Source of the DNA: Promethearchaeota archaeon
Lineage (GTDB): Archaea > Asgardarchaeota > Lokiarchaeia > Sigynarchaeales > SOKP01
DNA: 42,994 nt
Reading direction: 5' to 3'
Assembly (NCBI GenBank): GCA_030620005.1
Contig: JAUXAJ010000006.1
Coordinates: forward strand, 1-42,994
The notes under the pieces are model-generated. The model saw only the letters and a list, made by a program, of their open reading frames with translations. It had not been told where the DNA came from and did no database searches. Shown one piece after another: positions 25,642 to 33,836 of this stretch (position 1 is its first letter; each line of letters opens with the position of its first letter). The position numbers and the translations under genes were made by a program.

Positions 25642-26460
25642 TTAACGACCAAAAAACTTAGGATCTCTCTTTTCAAAGAAGGCTAACAAGCCCTCAGTGA
25701 AATCAGTACTGTCAAAACACTTAAATAATGCATCAGATTCGTTATTACAAGCTTCAATCGTTTTAGCTTCCAATAATTTGTTAATTGCTAATTTGGCTAG
25801 TCCTATAGAGAATGTTGGACCCCTTGCCAATCTTTCCGCTACTTCTTTTACTTTATCCATGAATACATCGTCCGGGAACATGCCATTTATAAGTCCCATT
25901 TCCAACGCATCCTTAGCGCTAAACCGGTCGCCAAAGAAAATCAATTCCTTTGCCTTGTGGATTCCAACGATTCTAGGCAAGATGTAAGTGGACGACATCT
26001 CTGGAATAAGCGCGCGTTTCATGAAAAATGTCCCTAATTCAGCACTTTCGGCAGCATAAATTAAGTCACAATTTAATGCTATGTTCAAACCTCCACCAAG
26101 TGCTAACCCGTTAATGGCAGCAACGAGTGGTTTTGGAGTTTTTTGGAGTTTTAATACAGTGCGTTTTTGAGAAACATTGATTTCCATTTCTCCAGATTGC
26201 ATTTTTCCACCATCCTCGACTTCGCTGACATCTCCCGCCATCCCTTGGCTTGCCTGGTTAAAATCACCTCCAGCAGAGAACGCTCGACCCTTTCCCGTTA
26301 TTATAGCCGCCCTAATATCGTTATTATTAGTTACTTCGTCTAAAGCTTCCAAAATCTCGTCAAACATCAATCCATTAATTGCATTAAGCTTATTTTCTCT
26401 ATTAAAAGTAATGGTTGCTACTTTATTTTCAATCTCGAACATTAAATATTTAAATTCCAT
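25642..26460 (-). CDS. Crotonase-fold enzyme, enoyl-CoA isomerase-like
   Basis: The start chosen is ATG 26460, just after an AGG (GTG 26469 is the other option). The oxyanion-hole segments AFSAGGDF and GLALGGGLNIALNCDLIYAA are intact. Compared with classical enoyl-CoA hydratase, both catalytic glutamates are missing: N129 replaces E144 and F148/F149 stand at the E164 site. Instead, E157 in ALIPEMSSTYILPRI matches the single catalytic glutamate of delta3-delta2-enoyl-CoA isomerases (family PExxSS). I therefore read it as an isomerase or another CoA-ester crotonase rather than a hydratase. Numbering is from the GTG start. Confidence 0.85.
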   Translation of the reverse strand: MEFKYLMFEIENKVATITFNRENKLNAINGLMFDEILEALDEVTNNNDIRAAIITGKGRAFSAGGDFNQASQGMAGDVSEVEDGGKMQSGEMEINVSQKRTVLKLQKTPKPLVAAINGLALGGGLNIALNCDLIYAAESAELGTFFMKRALIPEMSSTYILPRIVGIHKAKELIFFGDRFSAKDALEMGLINGMFPDDVFMDKVKEVAERLARGPTFSIGLAKLAINKLLEAKTIEACNNESDALFKCFDSTDFTEGLLAFFEKRDPKFFGR

Positions 26461-26526
26461 AATCCTCACTTAAAAATTTAATTATCTTTAAATATAAAAT
26501 AAAAAAAATTGTTTAAAAATTAAATC

Positions 26527-26856
26527 TTACTTCATGAGCATCTGTAGCTTTAGCATGTCGTTCATTGGTCCCTTAGCCTTTAACTTACCACCCATAAACG
26601 CTTTAGTTGGACTTAATTCGCCATTCATGATGTCAATGATGATTTGACTCTGTGTTATAATCGTTATGTTAGGCTCGTCAATATTTCCTTCCTTAATTTC
26701 GCATTTAGAGTCCTTGAAAATCAGATAGTAATTGTCAGTGTCTGTAAAATCAAATTGTAAAACCTTATCAAACCCTTCAAACCTCTCGGCCATATCTGGG
26801 TCATCAAGCTTGGAGACCATCTTCTTAAGTCCTTCAACTAATTCTTCATTTGCCAT
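26527..26856 (-). CDS. SCP2 sterol-carrier-like lipid/acyl-CoA binding protein
   Basis: 109 residues with a strong GGAGGT ribosome site nine bases upstream. Features of the SCP2 fold are visible: FDFTDTDNYYLIFKDSKCEI (two beta strands), PNITIITQSQIIIDIMNGEL with the family's conserved polar turn, and the C-terminal AFMGGKLKAKGPMNDMLKLQ helix that closes the hydrophobic tunnel. It is a free-standing single-domain form. SCP2 proteins bind acyl chains or sterols; here it probably presents acyl-CoA or free fatty acids to the cluster's enzymes. Confidence 0.9.
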   Translation of the reverse strand: MANEELVEGLKKMVSKLDDPDMAERFEGFDKVLQFDFTDTDNYYLIFKDSKCEIKEGNIDEPNITIITQSQIIIDIMNGELSPTKAFMGGKLKAKGPMNDMLKLQMLMK

Positions 26857-26903
26857 TTTTTTATTACCTCCTTTCTTATTTTCTTAATTTTTGAAAAAAA
26901 TAA

Positions 26904-27704
26904 TTATTTACCTTTCCATTTTGGTTCTCGATTACCTTCCATGAATGCCGTAAAGCCTTCTATAACATCTTCACTCTGGAAGAGTTCATTGAACGGAGCC
27001 CAAAGTGCTCCAATGCACTTGCGTTGTTCTAAATGACCTCCTTCAAAGAACCATTTCTTTGTCCACTTATGACTTAACGGAGCGACTTTTTTCATATCAT
27101 TCGCCATCTCCATTACAGCATCATGCAATTGATCGTGCGGAACTACTTTATTAACAAGTCCAATTCGATAAGCCTCCTGAGCGTCAATGATTTTTCCAGT
27201 TAATAACAACTCTTTCGTGTATCGTAAACCTATCATTTCAGGTAATAGAATCATTGCTAAACCACTTGCGAGACCTCTACGATTCTCCCAGAAACCCATG
27301 ACTGCATCGTCAGCAGCAATCGCGCAATCACAAAATAACGTTAGCTCCAAACCACCAGCATACGCAACGCCGTTAATAGCAGCGATCATTGGTTTAGGAT
27401 ATCTCAGCATTATTTCGTTAGGATCAAGCAAGATGCCTAAAAATTCAGCTAAGCTTGCAAAACCTGCCGTAGCCATTTGTTTAATATCTAGTCCAGCCGA
27501 AAATGCCGATCGCCCCTTGATTATCGTGTCATTTCCAGTTAAAACAATGACGCGCACGCAGATATCACTTTCCGTGTCAACCAATACTTGCATTATTTCT
27601 TGCCATACCTCCCTAGCAAGGGCATTCCTCCTCTCAGGGCGGTTTATAGTAATCCAACCAACTTTATCTTCCACATCAAAAGTTATAGCTTCATATTTTA
27701 CCAT
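26904..27704 (-). CDS. Enoyl-CoA hydratase/isomerase family protein (hydratase-competent)
   Basis: 266 residues with a GGAGGT ribosome site upstream. The crotonase fold is complete: oxyanion hole SAFSAGLDIK and GVAYAGGLELTLFCD. Both glutamates used by enoyl-CoA hydratase are at the matching positions, E120 in GGLEL and E140 in GFWENRRGL. The ending FMEGNREPKWKGK is the usual 'RxPxFKGR' tail. It should add water to trans-2-enoyl-CoA. It is 22 bases downstream of the acyl-CoA dehydrogenase, whose product would be its substrate. Confidence 0.9.
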   Translation of the reverse strand: MVKYEAITFDVEDKVGWITINRPERRNALAREVWQEIMQVLVDTESDICVRVIVLTGNDTIIKGRSAFSAGLDIKQMATAGFASLAEFLGILLDPNEIMLRYPKPMIAAINGVAYAGGLELTLFCDCAIAADDAVMGFWENRRGLASGLAMILLPEMIGLRYTKELLLTGKIIDAQEAYRIGLVNKVVPHDQLHDAVMEMANDMKKVAPLSHKWTKKWFFEGGHLEQRKCIGALWAPFNELFQSEDVIEGFTAFMEGNREPKWKGK

Positions 27705-27726
27705 TTTTCTATACCTCCACTCTTTA

Positions 27727-28971
27727 TTATAATTTATCTGCTTCTTCTTTTGTTGGCCCTCTCACAGATGGAGGAATCATTCTGGTGTCAACTTCTTGCT
27801 TGAACAGGTTTCGTCCGATAAACAATTTTAATATGTCATTGGAACCTCCAGCTATTTGCATTAAGGCACCATTCTTCAAAATCGTTCCAACACCCGTTTC
27901 TTGAAGGTATCCATCACCACCAACTATAAAGAGCGCATCTAAAGCATTCTCAGTCAAAGTTTGAGTGCCAAATATTTTTGCTATAGAAGATTTCACAGCG
28001 AAAGTGAACATGTCAGCTTCTCCCGTATCCAATAAATGCGCCAGATAATAGATATACACGCGAATAAGGCTCATATTCATGGAAATGTTAGCCATTCTTA
28101 ACTGAACGCCATTATATCGGGAAATAGGCATTCCAAATTGGACTCTTCTACGGCCATAGGCGCGAGCCGTTTCTAATAAGTTTTTATTAGAGCCAACAAC
28201 GCTTGCAATTCCTAATCGTTCGATATTTAGCGCAGATGTCATTACAGTCCACCCATCACCAGGATCTAATATCATATATTCTTTTGGAACTCTCACATCT
28301 CGATATCTTATTACAGAATTAGCCATTTCCACATCTCCTATGAGTGTATTGATCTTTTCAATGGAGATTCCTGGAATATCCGTTGGTACTAAGAAGGCCG
28401 TTAGATGTCTATGAAGCCTTTTCATATCTGGATCTGAATTTGCGTACAGCATGTGATAATCGGATATCGCTCCTAATGTTATGAATCGCTTCCAGCCGTT
28501 AAGGACCCACTCATCACCATCTTTCTTTGCACTCAATTGAATGCCTGAAGCGTCATTACCGACATCAGGCTCAGTTACTGTAATACTGGCCCATTTATCA
28601 CCCTTTATTATTGGTTTCAAGAGTTTTTCTTTTTGAGTTTTAGTACCAAAGAGGTGAATTGGTCCTGCTCCAAAAACGCTAGTTAATAAAGGGTTTATAT
28701 TTATCCCGGAGCGTCCAACTTCTTCATTAAGAATTGTATATCCAGCAAAGCCTTTATCTCGACCTCCAAATTCTTTCTCCGCTAAAACCATTAACGGATG
28801 AAAACCCTTTTCAACACATAATTTTGATGCCCCCCATTGAATTTCCATGGGATCTTGGTTTTGTTCAAGCATCTTAGTTGTTAGGGGAAAAAGTTCAGTA
28901 TCAATAAAATTCTCTACTTCGTCGGCAAATGCTTTAGTTTCTTTATCCCACCAAGGCATGTAATCAAACAT
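27727..28971 (-). CDS. Acyl-CoA dehydrogenase
   Basis: 414 residues with the FAD and substrate motifs of the family: ASITVTEPDVGNDASGIQLS, GWKRFITLG, RRVQFGMPISRYNGVQLRMA and GGDGYLQETGVG. The common catalytic glutamate in the C-terminal YEGT motif is replaced (IAGGSND, G375). However, E251 in ALNIERLG is at the position of the alternative catalytic glutamate of isovaleryl-CoA and long-chain dehydrogenases (LDLERL). This suggests an IVD/LCAD-like active site. It would desaturate an acyl-CoA and pass electrons to an ETF-like acceptor. The stop of the preceding small gene overlaps its ATG. Confidence 0.92.
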   Translation of the reverse strand: MFDYMPWWDKETKAFADEVENFIDTELFPLTTKMLEQNQDPMEIQWGASKLCVEKGFHPLMVLAEKEFGGRDKGFAGYTILNEEVGRSGININPLLTSVFGAGPIHLFGTKTQKEKLLKPIIKGDKWASITVTEPDVGNDASGIQLSAKKDGDEWVLNGWKRFITLGAISDYHMLYANSDPDMKRLHRHLTAFLVPTDIPGISIEKINTLIGDVEMANSVIRYRDVRVPKEYMILDPGDGWTVMTSALNIERLGIASVVGSNKNLLETARAYGRRRVQFGMPISRYNGVQLRMANISMNMSLIRVYIYYLAHLLDTGEADMFTFAVKSSIAKIFGTQTLTENALDALFIVGGDGYLQETGVGTILKNGALMQIAGGSNDILKLFIGRNLFKQEVDTRMIPPSVRGPTKEEADKL

Positions 28972-29303
28972 TATCTATATCCCTCCGCATCGTAATTTGC
29001 ATAGGCATCCTTACCCATTCCAAACTTAAGATTAACTTCGCCAATCTCATTAAGACCACGCCATGAAATCTTCGCTAATTTTACTTTATCACGTTCAATG
29101 TAAAGATTGGCAAGCTCACTCTCTCCTAAAGTCTTCAATACAGTTTGAATATCATTTTTTTTAACACCCAATAAATTTGCCATATCATCGGCTTCCATGT
29201 GAAGCGCTTGATTATATTCAAAGTTCTTTGCTAAAAGTTTTAAGGTTCTCAGTTCTAATTCCTCATACAAATTAATACACCTTTTATTTCCTTTTTTGAA
29301 CAT
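28971..29303 (-). CDS. Small protein, possible winged-helix regulator of the acyl-CoA cluster
   Basis: 110 residues, the first gene of the minus-strand acyl-CoA cluster, overlapping the dehydrogenase start by one base, so translation is probably coupled. The middle, ADDMANLLGVKKNDIQTVLK followed by TLGESELANLYIERD, has the helix-turn-helix then wing layout of small archaeal transcription factors. There are no cysteines for metal and no membrane part beyond the N-terminus. It may bind the promoter in the divergent gap just upstream. I do not recognise a named family. Confidence 0.55.
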   Translation of the reverse strand: MFKKGNKRCINLYEELELRTLKLLAKNFEYNQALHMEADDMANLLGVKKNDIQTVLKTLGESELANLYIERDKVKLAKISWRGLNEIGEVNLKFGMGKDAYANYDAEGYR

Positions 29304-29614
29304 GTTTGGTAATTATAGTTATTATAAGATTATTAGGCGTTAATTTAAATAAACCCTAGCTCCATTCTAAATATTTTTAGATTGAGTTATACTCTATTTG
29401 AAATGTTTAAATTGATCTTAAATCTTCATAAAGATTAGCTGAAAATATTAAAATTGAGGATTGACAATATTTGGGTCTTCTGGAATTGACCTCTTTTTAT
29501 TACTATTTTTTCTTACTATTAAAAGAAAATTAAAATATTAGAAGAGATACTAATAAATTTAGCACGATCATAATTTTTGAAATTATTTTAAATTAGTAGA
29601 AGAATTGAGAAATT
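29304..29614. other. Divergent promoter region of the acyl-CoA cluster
   Basis: The 311 bases between the minus-strand acyl-CoA cluster and a plus-strand regulator are AT-rich and hold no coding frame. A short palindrome GAGT-TAT-ACTC (29384-29394) lies about 85 bases upstream of the cluster start. TAATTTAAATAAA at 29341-29353 is TATA-like for the cluster. The regulatory role is inferred from position only. Confidence 0.35.
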
Positions 29615-30424
29615 TTGAATCTTAACGAGATTTTTTTCGAATTTTCTAATATAGGAAGATATAATTTGTTTAAACGCCTTTATCAAGGAAGAAAAAGGCA
29701 TGGTCAGCTTGAGAATGAATTAAATATTCCAGGATCTGAAGTTTCCCGCCATTTAAAGCGTTTAACCCAAAAACATCTGATTACAAAGAGTACAGATAAT
29801 TATTACGAGATTACTAATATTGGTAAGATTTTTATACATGTAATGGACATATTTGAAGTATCGTTGGAGCATCAATCTTTTCTCAACACACACGATATAA
29901 CTGGAATTCCTCTAAATCTCATATTACAATTAGGAAATTTAAAGACTATTGAAATAAGCTATAAAACCATGCAAAACATTGAACTTTTTTCCGATTTAAT
30001 TAAAAATTCAGAGAAGTTCATTTACGCAATTTCAGAACAATTCCAAAACTCACTTCTTCCCATTGTTGAAAAAAAAATAAATGACAAATCAATTAATATC
30101 AGAGCTTTAGTGGATAAAAGTCTCTTGAAATTTTATAGGATTCCCGAAGAATGGTCTCAAATGTTTACAGACTCAGATATTTTTTATGAAAAAATTGATT
30201 TAGAGAATATATGTATACTAGATAAAATTGACTTCTCGCTCGTAGTTACTGATAAAGGATCAGTTTTGTTTTTAAGTCAGGATGGGGAGATAGATTACAA
30301 TCAATGTTTAATAGGTAATCAAGAGTCGTTCATAAAGTGGACTACAGAATTGTTCGAGTTTTATTGGAAAAAGGGTAAGTCGCTAAGACCTTTTATTAGA
30401 AAAGAAATAAAAGCAAAGAGATAA
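29615..30424 (+). CDS. ArsR-like winged-helix regulator with DUF1724-type effector domain
   Basis: 269 residues from a TTG start. The N-terminal 80 residues form an archaeal winged helix: FSNIGRYNLFKRLYQGRKRH, then ELNIPGSEVSRHLKRLTQKH and the wing YYEITNIGKIF. The remaining 190 residues match the DUF1724/FilR-type effector domain of methanogen-style regulators in its pattern of short strands and acidic loops, ending FELYWKKG-like (FEFYWKKGKSL). It is divergent from the acyl-CoA cluster, so it is a candidate local regulator; the MoaD gene runs towards it from the other side. Confidence 0.8.
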   Translation: MNLNEIFFEFSNIGRYNLFKRLYQGRKRHGQLENELNIPGSEVSRHLKRLTQKHLITKSTDNYYEITNIGKIFIHVMDIFEVSLEHQSFLNTHDITGIPLNLILQLGNLKTIEISYKTMQNIELFSDLIKNSEKFIYAISEQFQNSLLPIVEKKINDKSINIRALVDKSLLKFYRIPEEWSQMFTDSDIFYEKIDLENICILDKIDFSLVVTDKGSVLFLSQDGEIDYNQCLIGNQESFIKWTTELFEFYWKKGKSLRPFIRKEIKAKR

Positions 30425-30441
30425 ACATGTTCTGAACTATT

Positions 30442-30735
30442 TTATCCTCCAGCTATTGCTGGCATGAACGATATTTCGTCTCCATCTTGAACAATTGTAG
30501 TTAAACCGTTTATTGAACGAATATCTTTTCCATTCAAAATAGTTATTATAAATTTACTTAATTTTTCTTTTTTTGAAGGACCATAAATTAATTCCACGAA
30601 ATCTTTCCCGAATTCGGCAGCTAATTTATCTAATATGCTTTCAATCGTTAATTGGTTGTTAAAAGAGAGAACAATTTTTTCGGCACTCATGGCATCAGCC
30701 AATAATGATAAAAATCTAATTTTTACACTACTCAC
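30442..30735 (-). CDS. moaD: MoaD/ThiS-family ubiquitin-like sulfur carrier
   Basis: 97 residues ending in AIAGG, the C-terminal di-glycine that is adenylated and then thiocarboxylated in MoaD/ThiS/Urm1-type carriers. VKIRFLSLLADAMSAEKIVL and IITILNGKDIRSINGLTTIV followed by DGDEISFMPAIAGG are the expected beta-grasp strands. The partner E1-like enzyme (MoeB/ThiF) is encoded 1.2 kb away, divergently. It could serve pterin synthesis for the tungsten enzyme, thiamine synthesis or tRNA thiolation; sequence alone does not decide. Confidence 0.88.
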   Translation of the reverse strand: MSSVKIRFLSLLADAMSAEKIVLSFNNQLTIESILDKLAAEFGKDFVELIYGPSKKEKLSKFIITILNGKDIRSINGLTTIVQDGDEISFMPAIAGG

Positions 30736-30942
30736 GATTAATACCCATAAATCATTTTTTACTAATTAACAAAGTTTTCTAACTTTATAATAAATAACCT
30801 AACAATTAATATTTTGGATTATAATATGAAATATTGATGGATATTACGCATATAAAATATAAACTGAGTTGGCACATTTATAAGGGAAAATAAATTAAAC
30901 ATTGGACATTTATCAACGGCTTATCATACTAATTTTATTATA

Positions 30943-31818
30943 ATGGTAACTGACGATTTAAAGAATGATCTCAAGATGGATGTAAATTGGACCATGTATG
31001 GGACAGGACCTGAAATGATCAAGGCATTTAAGAATGGGAAATTAGATATTGGATACATGGGATTACCTCCAGCAATTATAGGTATAGATAATGGGGTTCC
31101 GATTAAATGCGTTGCTGGTGGACACGTTGAAGGAACAATCGTGATTGCGAAAAAGCATTACAAGACAATGACACAATTTAAAAACAATTTAAAAGAGGTT
31201 TTGGCTCAATTTAAAGGAAAATCTATTGGTGTTCCTAGTAAGGGTTCAATACATGACGTGATATTAAATCATTATTTAGAAGAAAATAATTTATTAAACG
31301 ACATCGAAGTAAAAAATTACGGACAACCTGAAATAATAGCTCATGACATGGAAAAGGGTTTAATTGAGGGTGGTGTCGGAACTCCTGCATTGGCAATTTT
31401 TGCTTCGACAATATTAAACTCTCACATGATTGTTAATCCAGAAAACTTATGGCCTTATAATCCTAGTTATGGTATTTTTGCTCACCGGAATTTGATGGAA
31501 AATTTTCCAGATTTGGTGGAAAAATTCCTTATTCATCATAAAGAAGCATCCAAGTTAATTAGAGAAACACCGCTTAGAGCCGCTGAGAAAATTTCAAAAA
31601 TTTTTAAAATCATGGATAATGAATACATTAAATCCATATTAGATATCTCCCCTAAATACTGCATAGCATTATCAGATGGGTACATTAATTCAACAATGGA
31701 GTTTGTAAATGTTCTTCATGAATTAGGTTATATCAAGAAAAATTTTAATATTGATGAAATTTTTAACTTTGAATTTGTTGAAAAAGTGCATCCGGAAAAA
31801 GAGCATTATAACATTTAA
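30943..31818 (+). CDS. NMT1/SsuA-like periplasmic-binding-fold protein, no signal peptide
   Basis: 291 residues from ATG 30943. The motif WTMYGTGPEMIKAFKNGKLD, then IGYMGLPPAII and IKCVAGGHVEGT, identifies the NMT1/TauA/SsuA substrate-binding fold. The frame is open upstream to 30868 and codes for KLNIGHLSTAYHTNFII, which resembles the normal first strand of this family; the real start is therefore upstream and must use a rare codon such as ATT 30901 or ATA 30880, or the gene has lost its start. No lipoprotein or secretion signal and no ABC transporter genes are nearby, so a cytoplasmic role linked to the sulfur genes is plausible. Confidence 0.75.
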   Translation: MVTDDLKNDLKMDVNWTMYGTGPEMIKAFKNGKLDIGYMGLPPAIIGIDNGVPIKCVAGGHVEGTIVIAKKHYKTMTQFKNNLKEVLAQFKGKSIGVPSKGSIHDVILNHYLEENNLLNDIEVKNYGQPEIIAHDMEKGLIEGGVGTPALAIFASTILNSHMIVNPENLWPYNPSYGIFAHRNLMENFPDLVEKFLIHHKEASKLIRETPLRAAEKISKIFKIMDNEYIKSILDISPKYCIALSDGYINSTMEFVNVLHELGYIKKNFNIDEIFNFEFVEKVHPEKEHYNI

Positions 31819-31903
31819 AAAAACTTAAATTAAATATCAGGAGTTTGGCTAATTTAATATTTTATTAGACTCTGATTTAATAATTAGTTTAGTCTTTTTT
31901 AAT

Positions 31904-32731
31904 ATGATAAAGATGAGTGATATCAAATTTAACAGCAACCAAATTGAAAGGTATTCTCGCCAAATTGTTTTAAAAGAAATAGGCGGAATTGGCCAAAAAA
32001 AGTTGTTAAAATCCAAAATTGTGATAGTCGGGGCAGGCGGTCTTGGTTCACCTGTAGCGTATTATTTAACTGCTGCAGGAATTGGGAGTTTGAAAATTAT
32101 TGATTTTGATGTTGTAGAATTATCTAACCTTCATAGACAAATCCTTCATTTTACTGGTGATTTAAACAGGAACAAAACACAAAGCGCTTTAGAAAAGTTA
32201 AATCAATTAAATCCAGATGTTAATATTGAAATAGTTAATGAGATGTTATTGCCAAGTAATATTAAAGACATTTTCAATGGGTTTGATTTTGTAATAGACG
32301 GCTCCGATAATATAGCCACGAAAATGTTAATTAACGATGCTTGCGTAAATCTTAAAATTCCGTTTACGATTGCTGGCGTCATTAGGTTCAACGGTCAAAT
32401 CATGACAGTTGTTCCAGAAAAAAAAACAACTTGTTACAGGTGTGTTTTTAACGATGTAACCGAAGGGTCAGCTTCAATGTCGTGCTCACAAGCAGGAGTC
32501 ATAGGTTTAATTCCAGGAATAATTGGCTGTATTCAAGCAAATGAAGCGATAAAACATTTATTAAACATTGGAGATTTGATAACAAACCGCATACTATTTT
32601 TAGATCTTCTTCACTATCGATTTAGTTTTATTAACATTGAAAGAAACGAAAAATGCATTGCTTGTAAGGAGAATGCAGAGGATTTGGTAAAAAACTACGA
32701 TTATAACATTGGTGACGCTTGTCGTGAATGA
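31904..32731 (+). CDS. MoeB/ThiF-type E1-like adenylating enzyme
   Basis: 275 residues (ATG 31913 also possible). It has the nucleotide loop VGAGGLGSPVAYYL (residues 42-55), the DFDVVELSNLHRQ arginine finger region and the catalytic aspartate in DGSDN (D134). Two zinc CxxC pairs follow (C177/C180 in CYRC, C251/C254 in CIAC), and C194 in SCSQAGVIG at the ThiF/MoeB cysteine site. It should adenylate the C-terminal glycine of a MoaD/ThiS carrier. Its gene overlaps the TusA frame by several codons and is followed by DsrE-type genes, so sulfur for the thiocarboxylate is probably delivered by that relay. Confidence 0.93.
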   Translation: MIKMSDIKFNSNQIERYSRQIVLKEIGGIGQKKLLKSKIVIVGAGGLGSPVAYYLTAAGIGSLKIIDFDVVELSNLHRQILHFTGDLNRNKTQSALEKLNQLNPDVNIEIVNEMLLPSNIKDIFNGFDFVIDGSDNIATKMLINDACVNLKIPFTIAGVIRFNGQIMTVVPEKKTTCYRCVFNDVTEGSASMSCSQAGVIGLIPGIIGCIQANEAIKHLLNIGDLITNRILFLDLLHYRFSFINIERNEKCIACKENAEDLVKNYDYNIGDACRE

Positions 32732-32987
32732 AAGGGATAGAAATTCAAATAAGGAGATAATAAAATTAGATATTAGGGGAAAAGTATGTCCCATGACATT
32801 TGTATACACGAAGTTAGAGCTGGAAAAGATGAAGAAAGGAGAAATTCTAGAAGTAACATTAGATTTTCCTGCAGCTGTGGAAAATGTTCCTAATAGTTGT
32901 AAGAGGCAAAACTTAGGAAAATTATTAGAGGTTAAACCTCTAGAGTCAAAAAAAAACACGTGGATTTTGAAAATTAAAAGAACTTGA
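32709..32987 (+). CDS. tusA: TusA-family sulfur carrier
   Basis: 92 residues read from TTG 32709; GTG 32712 or 32724 are equally possible. The frame overlaps the end of the E1-like gene, pointing to translational coupling. The TusA motif is complete: LDIRGKVCPMTFVYTKLELE, with the sulfur-carrying cysteine in CPM, followed by the strand GEILEVTLDFPAAVENVPN typical of the fold. In TusA proteins this cysteine receives a persulfide and hands it on. The next three genes encode DsrE/F/H-type partners. Confidence 0.9.
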   Translation: MVTLVVNERDRNSNKEIIKLDIRGKVCPMTFVYTKLELEKMKKGEILEVTLDFPAAVENVPNSCKRQNLGKLLEVKPLESKKNTWILKIKRT

Positions 32988-33071
32988 ATTTTTTAATCAT
33001 ATTTTTTTATAAAGAAAAAAAGTTTTAAGATTATAAATAATGTAATAATAACGCACATAATTTAAATTCAC

Positions 33072-33446
33072 ATGACGATGGTTACTTTTACACTAATAAT
33101 CTCTACGGAACCTTATAAGTTCGAAGCCGTAGACTCATTATTAAATTTAAGCAAATCAATCATAAAGAAAGGACACTCAATTAAGGGAATTTACTTATTT
33201 GGAAGTGGAGTTTATAACATTAAAAAAGATGCCCATACAGGGGACGAAGTTCGAAATTTACCCGAACGCCTTCAAGAATTCTGTACCATGAATAATGTGA
33301 AACTCGGAGGGTGTAGCACCTGGTTAAGTTTTACAGGAATTAAGTCTGATGAGTTCATCAATGGTGCTTGCCAAATGGGATTGGGGGAGCTTTCAGATTG
33401 GGTTGTTGAATCAGATAAAGTGATATTTTTTGGAACGGGAGGTTGA
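33072..33446 (+). CDS. DsrE/TusD-family sulfurtransferase subunit
   Basis: 124 residues (ATG 33078 also possible). The DsrE fold starts with FTLIISTEPYKFEAVDSLL; the persulfide-bearing cysteine region appears as RLQEFCTMNNVKLGGCSTWL with C71 and C81, where TusD/DsrE has its active cysteine. It ends with SDKVIFFGTGG. A TATA-like ATTATAAATAATG stretch lies in the 84-base gap upstream, so this gene may have its own promoter. It would form the catalytic subunit of a DsrEFH/TusBCD-like complex with the next two products. Confidence 0.88.
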   Translation: MTMVTFTLIISTEPYKFEAVDSLLNLSKSIIKKGHSIKGIYLFGSGVYNIKKDAHTGDEVRNLPERLQEFCTMNNVKLGGCSTWLSFTGIKSDEFINGACQMGLGELSDWVVESDKVIFFGTGG

Positions 33447-33450
33447 AATA

Positions 33451-33819
33451 ATGGTAAAATCAGTGCTAATAATTTGCGACCAATCACCCATTGGGAAAAA
33501 CCTAGCAGCAGAGGCTATTAGGTTGGGCTCAGGTTTGATTGCATACGGAGATTCTATAGACTGCAAAGTTGTTTATAGAGATGATGCCGTATATTTTTTA
33601 AGTAAGAGCTTAGAACCCGAAGCAGTAAACATGGATCCGATAACTCCAACAATAAGATTAATGGAATTATCCGATATTGAGGTTTACGCTTTAAAAGAAT
33701 CCCTCGATCGCGCAGGGTTAAACCGGTCAGATTTAATTGGTTATGATAATTTAGAGATTATAAATGAAAAAGAACTTGCGAATTTTATTTTAAATTCTGA
33801 AGCAACTTTTAGATTTTAA
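33451..33819 (+). CDS. DsrF/TusC-family subunit
   Basis: 122 residues from ATG 33451, which has GGGAGG in front (a TTG at 33430 would extend it by seven residues). The family pattern is clear in SVLIICDQSPIGKNLAAEAI and VVYRDDAVYFLSKSLEPEAV, matching the TusC/DsrF order of P-x-G, E-A-I/L and D-x-V-x-x-L. It should pack with the DsrE- and DsrH-like subunits. It overlaps the region of the previous stop by a few bases, so translation is coupled. Confidence 0.8.
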   Translation: MVKSVLIICDQSPIGKNLAAEAIRLGSGLIAYGDSIDCKVVYRDDAVYFLSKSLEPEAVNMDPITPTIRLMELSDIEVYALKESLDRAGLNRSDLIGYDNLEIINEKELANFILNSEATFRF

Positions 33820-33836
33820 AAGAGAAGGTAATCGAA

